Shown: positions 9,421 to 22,344 of the stretch, one piece after another
Layout of the letters: each line of letters starts with the position of its first letter
Position numbering within the stretch: position 1 is the first letter of the stretch
Source of the DNA: Sebastes aleutianus
Lineage: Eukaryota > Chordata > Actinopteri > Perciformes > Sebastidae
NCBI GenBank assembly: GCA_916700875.1
Contig: CAKAKS010000655.1
Coordinates: 1 to 64,000 of the forward strand
Reading direction: 5' to 3'
DNA: 64,000 nt
The notes under the pieces: generated by a model
Told to the model about the DNA's origin: nothing
Seen by the model: only the letters and a program-made list of their open reading frames with translations
Database searches by the model: none
Made by a program: the position numbers and the translations under genes

Positions 9421-10598
9421 GAGCTGGAATGAGATGGAAACATGAAACTTGGCATAGGAACTGGAAATGATGTGCAGCTTCTTCTCAAGAACTATGACCC
9501 CAATCGGCCACATGATGGCGCTGTAATTAACGCCCAAACATGCGATTTTGGAAAGGCCACGCCCCTCAAACCATAAGTCCGATTGACTTGAAATGTGACA
9601 CATATGTGCAAATCCGTGTGATCTACAATAAAGCCTCTTGGACCTCCAAAGTGCACCTGGAAATATTTTCCGCCATATTGGATTTTTTGAAAAACACATT
9701 TTTGACATCTCCTCCTAAGCCGTAGGTCCGATTGCTGGAATATTTTCTGCGAATCATTATTGGACCAGGCTCATCAAAAGTTGCATTAAGCTTGTTGATA
9801 TGTTATTGCGTTGTGAAGATATTGACCAATACATTTCTAAGAGGCGTGCCTCAGCACATCAATAGACCTAACTTCACAAGCCTTTGGCCCATCATCTCCA
9901 AACTTGCAGCATATGTTCACAAGAGTAGCGGAAACATCTGCTGAAAGTTTCATTCAAATCGGCCACATGGTGGCGCTGTAATTAACGCCCAAACATGCGA
10001 TTTTGGAAAGGCCACGCCCCTCAAACCGTAAGTCCGATTGACTTGAAATGTGACACATATGTGCAACTCCGTGTGATCTACAATAAAGCCTCTTGGACCT
10101 CCAAAGTGCACCTGGAAATATTTTCCGCCATATTGGATTTTTTGAAAAACACATTTTTGACATCTCCTCCTAAGCCGTAGGTCCGATTGCTGGAATATTT
10201 TCTGCGAATCATTATTGGACCAGGCTCATCAAAATTTGCATTAAGCTTGTTGATATGTTATTGCGTTGTGAAGATATTGACCAATACATTTCTAAGAGGC
10301 GTGCCTCAGCACATCAATAGACCTAACTTCACAAGCCTTTGGCCCATCATCTCCAAACTTGCAGCATATGTTCACAAGAGTAGTTGAAACATCCGCTGAA
10401 AGTTTCATTCAAATCGACCATTAGGGGGGCGCTTTGAGCGATAAAGGCTATAACCCGCGAAATGCCGCTTGCAGCTTTAATTCATTTTAAATTGATATAA
10501 CTATGTGGATGTGGAAATATGTTTTATATATTTCATGTTTATTCTTTTACAATGTAATTGTAACCTGTACCACTATACGATCACAATGTACAACTCTA
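9421..10598 (+). repeat. Block F/G 2: deletion form, 1178 bp
   Basis: The first-monomer anchor (9505) runs directly into third-monomer sequence, removing exactly one first-to-third anchor interval (1168 bp). The second monomer, the inverted repeat and the GGGGGCGCC motif are gone. Both 455-bp monomers remain (anchors 9505 and 9960). A private 10-bp deletion in the tail (GTAACCTGTACCAC near 10560) accounts for the rest of the length difference. Confidence 0.9.
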
Positions 10599-12120
10599 GT
10601 TTTCATCACTAAGCCATTTCTCCTCAAGAAACACTGAAAAGTGGATTCATATGAAAAATGTGAAATTTCTTCACAGAAAAACATTTCTTGCATTGGAAAC
10701 ACACAAAAAAGGATAAATATGAAAGGGAACACAGTTTTCCAAAATCTAATATGATAGTTTTGGACTCCAGGCATCAAACTGTCAGTCTGAGCTGAATTCC
10801 ATGTAAAACGCTAGTTTTCATCACTAAACTCGCTTAATATGTCTTTCTCATCCAAAACCACTCAGGAACGCATTTCTCCTCAAGAAACACTGAAAAGTGC
10901 ATTTATATGAAGAATATATGATTTATTTACAGAAACACATCTGTTATACTGGAAACATACAAAAAAGAGACAGAATATGAAAATAAACATTGTTTTCTCA
11001 AATTTTACATTAGAATTCGCTTCCAAGTATCAAATCTTCATTCTGAGCTCAATTCTATGCAAAACTCTTGTTTTCATCACTAAACTCGCTTAATATGTTT
11101 TTCTCATCCAAAACCACTCAGAAACGCATTTCTCCTCAAGAAACACTGAAACGTGCATTTATATGAAGAATATGTGATTTATTTACAGAAACACATCTGT
11201 TATACTGGAAACATACAAAAAAGAGACAGAATATGAAAAGAATCATTGTTTTCTCAAACTTTACATTAGAATTCGCTTCCAAGTATCAAATCTTCATTCT
11301 GAGCTCAATTCTATGCAAAACTCTTGTTTTCATCACTAAACTCGCTTAATATGTCTTTCTCATCCAAAACCACTCAGGAACGCATTTCTCCTCAAGAAAC
11401 ACTGAAAAGTGCATTTATATGAAGAATATATGATTTATTTACAGAAACACATCTGTTATACTGGAAACATACAAAAAAGAGACAGAATATGAAAAGAAAC
11501 ATTGTTTTCTCAAATTTTACATTAGAATTCGCTTCCAAGTATCAAATCTTCATTCTGAGCTCAATTCTATGCAAAACTCTTGTTTTCATCACTAAACTCG
11601 CTTAATATGTTTTTCTCATCCAAAACCACTCAGAAACGCATTTCTCCTCAAGAAACACTGAAACGTGCATTTATATGAAGAATATGTGATTTATTTACAG
11701 AAACACATCTGTTATACTGGAAACATACAAAAAAGAGACAGAATATGAAAAGAATCATTGTTTTCTCAAACTTTACATTAGAATTCGCTTCCAAGTATCA
11801 AATCTTCATTCTGAGCTCAATTCTATGCAAAACTCTTGTTTTCATCACTAAACTCAGTTAATATCTCTTTCTCTCCAATAAACCACACAGAAAAGCATTT
11901 CTCCTCAAGAAACACTGAAAAGTGCATTTATATGAAAATGATGTGATTTCTTCAGAAAAGAAATCTCTTTTATTGGAAACATACAAAACAGGATGAAAAT
12001 GAAAGGGAATATATTTTTACAATTTTTTTACATAATAGTTGGCCTTTCTGCATCAAACCTTCACACTGACCTCAATTCCATGTAAAACTTTAGTTTTCAT
12101 CACTAAACTTGCTTAAACTG
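10599..12120 (+). repeat. Block A2: ~254-bp array with four central monomers
   Basis: The edge monomer at 10599 lacks the 9-bp AAAGAATGC segment. Central monomers start at 10814, 11070, 11326 and 11582 and alternate between the two subtypes (A-B-A-B), forming a 512-bp dimer. The right edge type starts at 11838. Confidence 0.92.
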
Positions 12121-12724
12121 TTTTAAAAAAAATCCATTGTATGATATGTCAAAAGATTTCATGAAAAAAAAGTCATAGGCATGTCGAAAAAAATCCATGA
12201 AATAAATTAAATTGTATAATATGTTGAAAAAAATCATTTAAAAAAATGTATCGTATAATATGTCGAAAAATTTCTTGGAAAAAAAGTCAAAGTATAGTAT
12301 TTCAAAAAATGTCATGAAAAAAAGTTATACTACTATTATATATTTTGAATTTTTTTTGAAAAAAAGTCATACTATATTGTATATCGAAAGATTTCATGAC
12401 CATAATTCATAGCAAAAATTAATTGTATAACATGTCGAACAAAGTTAAACTATATCGTGTCGAAAAATTTCATGAAAAAAATTAATTGTATAATAAATCG
12501 AAAAATGTCTTGAAAAAAAGTCATAGTATAGTCGAAAAAATTCATTGTATAAAATATCGAAAAAAATCATGAAAAAAAAGTACCGTATAAGATGTCGAAA
12601 ATTTTCTTGAAGAAAAGTCAAAGTATAGTTTTTCAAAAAATGTCATGAAAAAAAAGTTATAGTATAGCATTTTGAAATTTTTTGGAAAAAAATACAATAT
12701 TGTATATATCATATGTTGAAAAAA
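12121..12724 (+). repeat. Block B3: AT-rich minisatellite, 604 bp
   Basis: Standard form of the block, indistinguishable by eye from B2. Confidence 0.85.
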
Positions 12725-13102
12725 TTAATGAAAAAAGTCTAATTCTAATTCAAAGTTTCCAAATTCAGCCCGTGACGTTGTGGTCAGCTGCACTGTCCCC
12801 GATGAAAAAAGCATACACTTGTAGTGTGCCGCCACTTTTTTTGAGTTATCGTTATGAAGCATGCACCTCGTTTCATTTTCTTCATCCCCAGCGTGACAGA
12901 AGCCACAGCGCTGGCCGCCATCTCCCGGACTGGCCCGAAGAGGGGACCTGTCCCGATGGGAGGAACTCTCCTCGTCTGCAGCCTGCGAGGAAGTGGAACG
13001 GGCGTCTTCCGATTTGCCACGAGATCCCGCCTTGGCCCTCCCCTTCTCAAACCTTCCACTGCCCCTACTTTGTGGAGGCAATGAGTCTGAATCATTGGCC
13101 AA
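12725..13102 (-). pseudogene. C3: truncated ePHD exon fragment
   Basis: With nine A in the flanking run, the minus frame is open further upstream to an ATG at 13142-13144, giving 139 codons that start MDNRSLKK. The extra residues come from the border with block D, so I doubt this is a native start. Zinc-ligand motifs are intact and the C-terminal truncation is the same as in C1. Confidence 0.8.
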
Positions 13103-13116
13103 AAAAAAAGTCAATA

Positions 13117-14015
13117 GAAGTTTTTTCAGACTTCTATTGTCCATTTTTCAGACTTTTTTTTCAGACTTCTTTTGTCCGACATTTTTCAGATATTTTTTTC
13201 AGATATTTTTTTTCAGACTTTTTTTTCAGACATTTTCAGATCTTTTTTTTCGGACAGTTTTTTCAGACTTCTTTTGTCCGACATTTTTCAGATATTTTTT
13301 CCAGACTTTTTTTGTCCGACAATTTTCAGATATTTTTTTTCAGACTTTTTTTTCAGACATTTTCAGATCTTTTTTTTCGGACAGTTTTTTCAGACTTCTT
13401 TTGTCCGACATTTTTCAGATATTTTTTTCAGACATTTTCAGATCTTTTTTTTCGGACAGTTTTTTCAGACTTCTTTTGTCCGACATTTTTCAGATATTTT
13501 TTTCAGATCTTTTTTTTCGGACAGTTTTTTCAGACTTCTTTTGTCCGACATTTTTCAGATATTTTTTCCAGACTTTTTTTGTCCGACAATTTTCAGATCT
13601 TTTTTTTCAGACTTTTTTTGTCCGACAATTTTCAGATATTTTTTTTCAGACTTTTTTTGTCCGACATTTTTCAGATATTTTTTTCAGACTTTTTTTCAGA
13701 CATTTTCAAATATTAGACTTAAATAAATAATAGACTTCTTTTGTCCGACATTTTTCAGATCTTTTTTTTCGGACAGTTTTTTCAGACTTCTTTTGTCCGA
13801 CATTTTTCAGATATTTTTTTCAGACATTTTCAGATCTTTTTTTTCGGACAGTTTTTTCAGACTTCTTTTGTCCGACATTTTTCAGATATTTTTTCCAGAC
13901 TTTTTTTGTCCGACAATTTTCAGATCTTTTGTTTCAGATCTTTTTTTTCAGACTTTTTTTTCAGACATTTTTTTCAGACTTTTTTTGTCCGACAATTTTC
14001 AGATCTTTTTTTTCA
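13117..14015 (+). repeat. Block D3: T-rich minisatellite with an internal interruption, 899 bp
   Basis: Unlike all other D copies, the array is broken at about 13708-13734 by an AT-rich stretch (AATATTAGACTTAAATAAAT and following bases) that closes all three + frames. The array resumes with ordinary words. The right edge has TTCAGATC. Confidence 0.93.
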
Positions 14016-14307
14016 ATATAATTAAAGTTGTTACACAGTGTGGAAAAGTGTTCAATCATTTCTCTTTGTTGAGCGGAACGTGCCCGATGTGTTCCATGGC
14101 GTTCCTGGAGGTGGCAGCAGAGCATAGTTAGCTGCATGTGGGATTCTTCTGTTGTTGAGGGAAGATAAAAACTAAGGGACATTTGGAGTTTAGTGTAAAG
14201 AAACACACTAGCTACACTTGTAAACATTACATTTAATTAAAAAAAAATTGTTTTTTGTGAATTTATTATTATTATTCGTTGTCTGCCGAATAAGCGCAAT
14301 TTGCCGT
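14016..14307. other. Block E3: invariant 292-bp segment
   Basis: Same length and landmarks as E1; no copy-specific change noticed. Confidence 0.6.
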
Positions 14308-16208
14308 GAGCTGGAATGAGATGGAAACATGAAACTTGGCATAGGAACTGGAAATGATGTGCAGCTTCTTCTCAAGAACTATGACCCCAATCGGCCACAT
14401 GATGGCGCTGTAATTAACGCCCAAACACGCGATTTTGGAAAGGCCACGCCCCTCACACCGTAAGTCTGATTGACTTGAAACTCGACACACATGTCTAGCT
14501 CCGTGTGATCTACAAAAAAGCTGCTCAGACCACTAACGTCCGCCTAACTAGATTTTCCGCCATATTGGATTTTTTGAAAAACAGATTTTTGACATCTCCT
14601 CCTAAACCGTAGGTCCGATTGCTACCAAATTTTCTGTGGATCATTATTGGGCTAATGTCATCTAAAGTTGCATAAAGCGTGTTGATACCTCATTGCGTTA
14701 TGAATCTGTTGACCAACAAACTTTTCAATTGGAGGGGCTTAGCAGGAAATTGGCCATAATTCATTGACCATTAGTCAAATCATCATAAATCTTGGTAGAT
14801 ATCTTTAGTACATGTTTGGGAAGAGGCGTACCAAAGCATTTTCCGCTTGACACATAGGGGGCGCCACAAATATCAGAAACTTGTATCGCAAGATCCGGTG
14901 GACAGAATTTTATCAAATTTGGTGCACATACTCTGGGGGCAAGTATTAACCAAGATCTATAATGTCATATTGATCGGTGCATGCGGGCGTGGCCTATTTA
15001 GCATTTTATGCTAAATTATGCCTTTGCTCAATTTGCTGTGAGCTGGAATGAGCTAGAGACATGAGATTTGGTACCATAACTGTACATGATGTCATAATGC
15101 TTCACATAAAATATGAAAACAATTGGCCACATGGTGGCGCTATAACAATTTTCAAGGCCAGCCCCCTCACACCATAAGTCCTATCAATTTGAAATTTGAC
15201 AGACATGTGCTGCTGAATGTGATCTACAAAAAAGTCTCTTGGACCATGAAAGTCCACCAACTAAATTTTCCGCCATGTTGAATCTTTTGAAAAACACATT
15301 TTTGACATCTCCTCCTAAGCCGTAGGTCCGATTGCTGGAATATTTTCTGCGAATCATTATTGGACCAGGCTCATCAAAAGTTGCATTAAGCTTGTTGATA
15401 TGTTATTGCGTTGTGAAGATATTGACCAATACATTTCTAAGAGGCGTGCCTCAGCACATCAATAGACCTAACTTCACAAGCCTTTGGCCCATCATCTCCA
15501 AACTTGCAGCATATGTTCACAAGAGTAGCGGAAACATCTGCTGAAAGTTTCATTCAAATCGGCCACATGGTGGCGCTGTAATTAACGCCCAAACATGCGA
15601 TTTTGGAAAGGCCACGCCCCTCAAACCGTAAGTCCGATTGACTTGAAATGTGACACATATGTGCAACTCCGTGTGATCTACAATAAAGCCTCTTGGACCT
15701 CCAAAGTGCACCTGGAAATATTTTCCGCCATATTGGATTTTTTGAAAAACACATTTTTGACATCTCCTCCTAAGCCGTAGGTCCGATTGCTGGAATATTT
15801 TCTGCGAATCATTATTGGACCAGGCTCATCAAAAGTTGCATTAAGCTTGTTGATATGTTATTGCGTTGTGAAGATATTGACCAATACATTTCTAAGAGGC
15901 GTGCCTCAGCACATCAATAGACCTAACTTCACAAGCCTTTGGCCCATCATCTCCAAACTTGCAGCATATGTTCACAAGAGTAGTTGAAACATCCGCTGAA
16001 AGTTTCATTCAAATCGACCATTAGGGGGGCGCTTTGAGCGATAAAGGCTATAACCCGCGAAATGCCGCTTGCAGCTTTAATTCATTTTAAATTGATATAA
16101 CTATGTGGATGTGGAAATATGTTTTATATATTTCATGTTTATTCTTTTACAATGTAATTGTAACCTGTGTTGAAATGTACCACTATACGATCACAATGTA
16201 CAACTCTA
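14308..16208 (+). repeat. Block F/G 3: hybrid form, 1901 bp
   Basis: One 455-bp interval is missing. The second monomer (anchor 15124) switches to third-monomer sequence at CTCCTCCTAAGCCGTAGG (about 15310), so the exchange lies inside the monomer. The next anchors are at 15560 and 16015. The inverted repeat and GGGGGCGCC motif of monomer 1 are retained. Confidence 0.9.
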
Positions 16209-17474
16209 GTTTTCATCACTAAGCCATTTCTCCTCAAGAAACACTGAAAAGTGGATTCATATGAAAAATGTGAAATTTCTTCACAGAAAAACATTTCTTG
16301 CATTGGAAACACACAAAAAAGGATAAATATGAAAGGGAACACAGTTTTCCAAAATCTAATATGATAGTTTTGGACTCCAGGCATCAAACTGTCAGTCTGA
16401 GCTGAATTCCATGTAAAACGCTAGTTTTCATCACTAAACTCGCTTAATATGTCTTTCTCATCCAAAACCACTCAGGAACGCATTTCTCCTCAAGAAACAC
16501 TGAAAAGTGCATTTATATGAAGAATATATGATTTATTTACAGAAACACATCTGTTATACTGGAAACATACAAAAAAGAGACAGAATATGAAAATAAACAT
16601 TGTTTTCTCAAATTTTACATTAGAATTCGCTTCCAAGTATCAAATCTTCATTCTGAGCTCAATTCTATGCAAAACTCTTGTTTTCATCACTAAACTCGCT
16701 TAATATGTTTTTCTCATCCAAAACCACTCAGAAACGCATTTCTCCTCAAGAAACACTGAAACGTGCATTTATATGAAGAATATGTGATTTATTTACAGAA
16801 ACACATCTGTTATACTGGAAACATACAAAAAAGAGACAGAATATGAAAAGAATCATTGTTTTCTCAAACTTTACATTAGAATTCGCTTCCAAGTATCAAA
16901 TCTTCATTCTGAGCTCAATTCTATGCAAAACTCTTGTTTTCATCACTAAACTCGCTTAATATGTCTTTCTCATCCAAAACCACTCAGGAACGCATTTCTC
17001 CTCAAGAAACACTGAAACGTGCATTTATATGAAGAATATATGATTTATTTACAGAAACACATCTGTTATACTGGAAACATACAAAAAAGAGACAGAATAT
17101 GAAAATAAACATTGTTTTCTCAAATTTTACATTAGAATTCGCTTCCAAGTATCAAATCTTCATTCTGAGCTCAATTCTATGCAAAACTCTTGTTTTCATC
17201 ACTAAACTCAGTTAATATCTCTTTCTCTCCAATAAACCACACAGAAAAGCATTTCTCCTCAAGAAACACTGAAAAGTGCATTTATATGAAAATGATGTGA
17301 TTTCTTCAGAAAAGAAATCTCTTTTATTGGAAACATACAAAACAGGATGAAAATGAAAGGGAATATATTTTTACAATTTTTTTACATAATAGTTGGCCTT
17401 TCTGCATCAAACCTTCACACTGACCTCAATTCCATGTAAAACTTTAGTTTTCATCACTAAACTTGCTTAAACTG
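16209..17474 (+). repeat. Block A3: ~254-bp array with three central monomers
   Basis: The edge monomer at 16209 lacks the 9-bp segment. Central monomers start at 16424, 16680 and 16936, and the right edge type at 17192. Confidence 0.92.
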
Positions 17475-18078
17475 TTTTAAAAAAAATCCATTGTATGATA
17501 TGTCAAAAGATTTCATGAAAAAAAAGTCATAGGCATGTCGAAAAAAATCCATGAAATAAATTAAATTGTATAATATGTTGAAAAAAATCATTTAAAAAAA
17601 TGTATCGTATAATATGTCGAAAAATTTCTTGGAAAAAAAGTCAAAGTATAGTATTTCAAAAAATGTCATGAAAAAAAGTTATACTACTATTATATATTTT
17701 GAATTTTTTTTGAAAAAAAGTCATACTATATTGTATATCGAAAGATTTCATGACCATAATTCATAGCAAAAATTAATTGTATAACATGTCGAACAAAGTT
17801 AAACTATATCGTGTCGAAAAATTTCATGAAAAAAATTAATTGTATAATAAATCGAAAAATGTCTTGAAAAAAAGTCATAGTATAGTCGAAAAAATTCATT
17901 GTATAAAATATCGAAAAAAATCATGAAAAAAAAGTACCGTATAAGATGTCGAAAATTTTCTTGAAGAAAAGTCAAAGTATAGTTTTTCAAAAAATGTCAT
18001 GAAAAAAAAGTTATAGTATAGCATTTTGAAATTTTTTGGAAAAAAATACAATATTGTATATATCATATGTTGAAAAAA
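17475..18078 (+). repeat. Block B4: AT-rich minisatellite, 604 bp
   Basis: Standard form. Confidence 0.85.
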
Positions 18079-18456
18079 TTAATGAAAAAAGTCTAATTCT
18101 AATTCAAAGTTTCCAAATTCAGCCCGTGACGTTGTGGTCAGCTGCACTGTCCCCGATGAAAAAAGCATACACTTGTAGTGTGCCGCCACTTTTTTTGAGT
18201 TATCGTTATGAAGCATGCACCTCGTTTCATTTTCTTCATCCCCAGCGTGACAGAAGCCACAGCGCTGGCCGCCATCTCCCGGACTGGCCCGAAGAGGGGA
18301 CCTGTCCCGATGGGAGGAACTCTCCTCGTCTGCAGCCTGCGAGGAAGTGGAACGGGCGTCTTCCGATTTGCCACGAGATCCCGCCTTGGCCCTCCCCTTC
18401 TCAAACCTTCCACTGCCCCTACTTTGTGGAGGCAATGAGTCTGAATCATTGGCCAA
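18079..18456 (-). pseudogene. C4: truncated ePHD exon fragment
   Basis: Nine-A form, with the minus frame open to an upstream ATG ending at 18498 (139 codons). The residues match C3 throughout. On the + strand this block is also open and joins the D array in a 555-codon frame (18036-19703) that starts at TTG; I consider that frame spurious. Confidence 0.8.
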
Positions 18457-18470
18457 AAAAAAAGTCAATA

Positions 18471-19697
18471 GAAGTTTTTTCAGACTTCTATTGTCCATTT
18501 TTCAGACTTTTTTTTCAGACTTCTTTTGTCCGACATTTTTCAGATATTTTTTTCAGATCTTTTTTTTCAGACTTTTTTTTCAGACATTTTCAGATCTTTT
18601 TTTTCGGACAGTTTTTTCAGACTTCTTTTGTCCGACATTTTTCAGATATTTTTTCCAGACTTTTTTTGTCAGAGGATTTTCAGATATTTTTTTTCAGACT
18701 TTTTTTTCAGACATTTTCAGATCTTTTTTTTCGGACAGTTTTTTCAGACTTCTTTTTTCCGAAATTTTTCAGATATTTTTTTTCAGACATTTTCAGATAT
18801 TTTTTTCGGACAGTTTTTTCAGATTTCTTTTGTCCGACATTTTTCAGATATTTTTTTCAGACTTTTTTTCAGAAATTTTCAGATCTTTTTTTTCGGACAG
18901 TTTTTTCAGACTTCTTTTGTCCGACATTTTTCAGATATTTTTTCCAGACTTTTTTTGTCCGACAATTTTCAGATATTTTTTTTCAGACTTTTTTTGTCCG
19001 ACAATTTTCAGATATTTTTTTTCAGACTTCTTTTGTCCGACATTTTTCAGATATTTTTTTCAGACTTTTTTTCAGACATTTTCAGACATTTTTTTTCGGA
19101 CAGTTTTTTCAGACTTCTTTTGTCCGACATTTTTCAGATATTTTTTTCAGACTTTTTTTCAGACATTTTCAGATCTTTTTTTTCGGACAGTTTTTTCAGA
19201 CTTCTTTTGTCCGACATTTTTCAGATATTTTTTCCAGACTTTTTTTGTCCGACAATTTTCAGATATTTTTTTTCAGACTTTTTTGTCCGACATTTTTCAG
19301 ATATTTTTTTTCAGACTTCTTTTGTCCGACATTTTTCAGATATTTTTTTCAGACTTTTTTTCAGACATTTTCAGACATTTTTTTTCGGACAGTTTTTTCA
19401 GACTTCTTTTGTCCGACAATTTTCAGATATTTTTTTTCGGACAGTTTTTTCAGACTTCTTTTGTCCGACATTTTTCAGATCTTTTGTTTCAGATATTTTT
19501 TTCAGACATTTTCAGATATTTTTTTTCGGACAGTTTTTTCAGACTTCTTTTGTCTGACATTTTTCAGATATTTTTTCCAGACTTTTTTTGTCCGACAATT
19601 TTCAGATCTTTTGTTTCAGATCTTTTTTTTCAGACTTTTTTTTCAGACATTTTTTTCAGACTTTTTTTGTCCGACAATTTTCAGATCTTTTTTTTCA
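18471..19697 (+). repeat. Block D4: longest T-rich minisatellite, 1227 bp
   Basis: The longest D copy. Several modules beginning CGGACAGTTTTTTCAGAC are spaced exactly 87 bp apart (for example 18807-18893 and 19098-19185), a higher-order period that is a multiple of three. The right edge has TTCAGATC. Three long + frames result from this composition. Confidence 0.93.
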
Positions 19698-19989
19698 ATA
19701 TAATTAAAGTTGTTACACAGTGTGGAAAAGTGTTCAATCATTTCTCTTTGTTGAGCGGAACGTGCCCGATGTGTTCCATGGCGTTCCTGGAGGTGGCAGC
19801 AGAGCATAGTTAGCTGCATGTGGGATTCTTCTGTTGTTGAGGGAAGATAAAAACTAAGGGACATTTGGAGTTTAGTGTAAAGAAACACACTAGCTACACT
19901 TGTAAACATTACATTTAATTAAAAAAAAATTGTTTTTTGTGAATTTATTATTATTATTCGTTGTCTGCCGAATAAGCGCAATTTGCCGT
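19698..19989. other. Block E4: invariant 292-bp segment
   Basis: Same length and landmarks as E1. Confidence 0.6.
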
Positions 19990-22344
19990 GAGCTGGAATG
20001 AGATGGAAACATGAAACTTGGCATAGGAACTGGAAATGATGTGCAGCTTCTTCTCAAGAACTATGACCCCAATCGGCCACATGATGGCGCTGTAATTAAC
20101 GCCCAAACACGCGATTTTGGAAAGGCCACGCCCCTCACACCGTAAGTCTGATTGACTTGAAACTCGACACACATGTCTAGCTCCGTGTGATCTACAAAAA
20201 AGCTGCTCAGACCACTAACGTCCGCCTAACTAGATTTTCCGCCATATTGGATTTTTTGAAAAACAGATTTTTGACATCTCCTCCTAAACCGTAGGTCCGA
20301 TTGCTACCAAATTTTCTGTGGATCATTATTGGGCTAATGTCATCTAAAGTTGCATAAAGCGTGTTGATACCTCATTGCGTTATGAATCTGTTGACCAACA
20401 AACTTTTCAATTGGAGGGGCTTAGCAGGAAATTGGCCATAATTCATTGACCATTAGTCAAATCATCATAAATCTTGGTAGATCTCTTTAGTACATGTTTG
20501 GGAAGAGGCGTACCAAAGCATTTTCCGCTTGACACATAGGGGGCGCCACAAATATCAGAAACTTGTATCGCAAGATCCGGTGGACAGAATTTTATCACAT
20601 TTGGTGCACATACTCTGGGGGCAAGTATTAACCAAGATCTATAGTGTCATATTGATCGGTGCATGCGGGCGTGGCCTATTTAGCATTTTATGCTAAATTA
20701 TGCCTTTGCTCAATTTGCTGTGAGCTGGAATGAGCTAGAGACATGAGATTTGGTACCATAACTGTACATGATGTCATAATGCTTCACATAAAATATGAAA
20801 ACAATTGGCCACATGGTGGCGCTATAACAATTTTCAAGGCCAGCCCCCTCACACCATAAGTCCTATCAATTTGAAATTTGACAGACATGTGCTGCTGAAT
20901 GTGATCTACAAAAAAGTCTCTTGGACCATGAAAGTCCACCAACTAAATTTTCCGCCATGTTGAATCTTTTGAAAAACACATTTTTGACATCTCCTCCTAA
21001 ACCGTAGGTCTGATTGCTGGCATATTTTCTGCGAATCATTATTGGACCAGGCTCATCAAAGGTTGCATAAAGCTTGTTGATATGTTATTGTGTTGTGAAG
21101 ATATTGACCAATTCATTTTTAAGGGGCGGGCTCAGCACATCAATAGACCTAACTTCACAAGCCTTTGGCCCATCATCTCCAAACTTGCAGCATATGTTCA
21201 CAAGAGTAGCGGAAACATCTGCTGAAAGTTTCATTCAAATCGGCCACATGGTGGCGCTGTAATTAACGCCCAAACATGCGATTTTGGAAAGGCCACGCCC
21301 CTCAAACCGTAAGTCCGATTGACTTGAAATGTGACACATATGTGCAACTCCGTGTGATCTACAATAAAGCCTCTTGGACCTCCAAAGTGCACCTGGAAAT
21401 ATTTTCCGCCATATTGGATTTTTTGAAAAACACATTTTTGACATCTCCTCCTAAGCCGTAGGTCCGATTGCTGGAATATTTTCTGCGAATCATTATTGGA
21501 CCAGGCTCATCAAAAGTTGCATTAAGCTTGTTGATATGTTATTGCGTTGTGAAGATATTGACCAATACATTTCTAAGAGGCGTGCCTCAGCACATCAATA
21601 GACCTAACTTCACAAGCCTTTGGCCCATCATCTCCAAACTTGCAGCATATGTTCACAAGAGTAGCGGAAACATCTGCTGAAAGTTTCATTCAAATCGGCC
21701 ACATGGTGGCGCTGTAATTAACGCCCAAACATGCGATTTTGGAAAGGCCACGCCCCTCAAACCGTAAGTCCGATTGACTTGAAATGTGACACATATGTGC
21801 AACTCCGTGTGATCTACAATAAAGCCTCTTGGACCTCCAAAGTGCACCTGGAAATATTTTCCGCCATATTGGATTTTTTGAAAAACACATTTTTGACATC
21901 TCCTCCTAAGCCGTAGGTCCGATTGCTGGAATATTTTCTGCGAATCATTATTGGACCAGGCTCATCAAAAGTTGCATTAAGCTTGTTGATATGTTATTGC
22001 GTTGTGAAGATATTGACCAATACATTTCTAAGAGGCGTGCCTCAGCACATCAATAGACCTAACTTCACAAGCCTTTGGCCCATCATCTCCAAACTTGCAG
22101 CATATGTTCACAAGAGTAGTTGAAACATCCGCTGAAAGTTTCATTCAAATCGACCATTAGGGGGGCGCTTTGAGCGATAAAGGCTATAACCCGCGAAATG
22201 CCGCTTGCAGCTTTAATTCATTTTAAATTGATATAACTATGTGGATGTGGAAATATGTTTTATATATTTCATGTTTATTCTTTTACAATGTAATTGTAAC
22301 CTGTGTTGAAATGTACCACTATACGATCACAATGTACAACTCTA
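19990..22344 (+). repeat. Block F/G 4: full form, 2355 bp
   Basis: All four monomers are present, with two intact 455-bp intervals. Private variants are AGATCTCTTTAGTAC near 20480 and TTATCACATTTGG near 20593. Confidence 0.9.

Noticed and set aside
18036..19703. 555-codon + strand open frame spanning C and D, and similar frames in other units (e.g. 2607-3593, 8018-9244, 12682-13716)
   Set aside because: It starts at TTG. It reads antisense through the ePHD fragment and then through a low-complexity repeat with no stop codons in any frame, and all three frames are open over the same DNA. No domain is recognisable.
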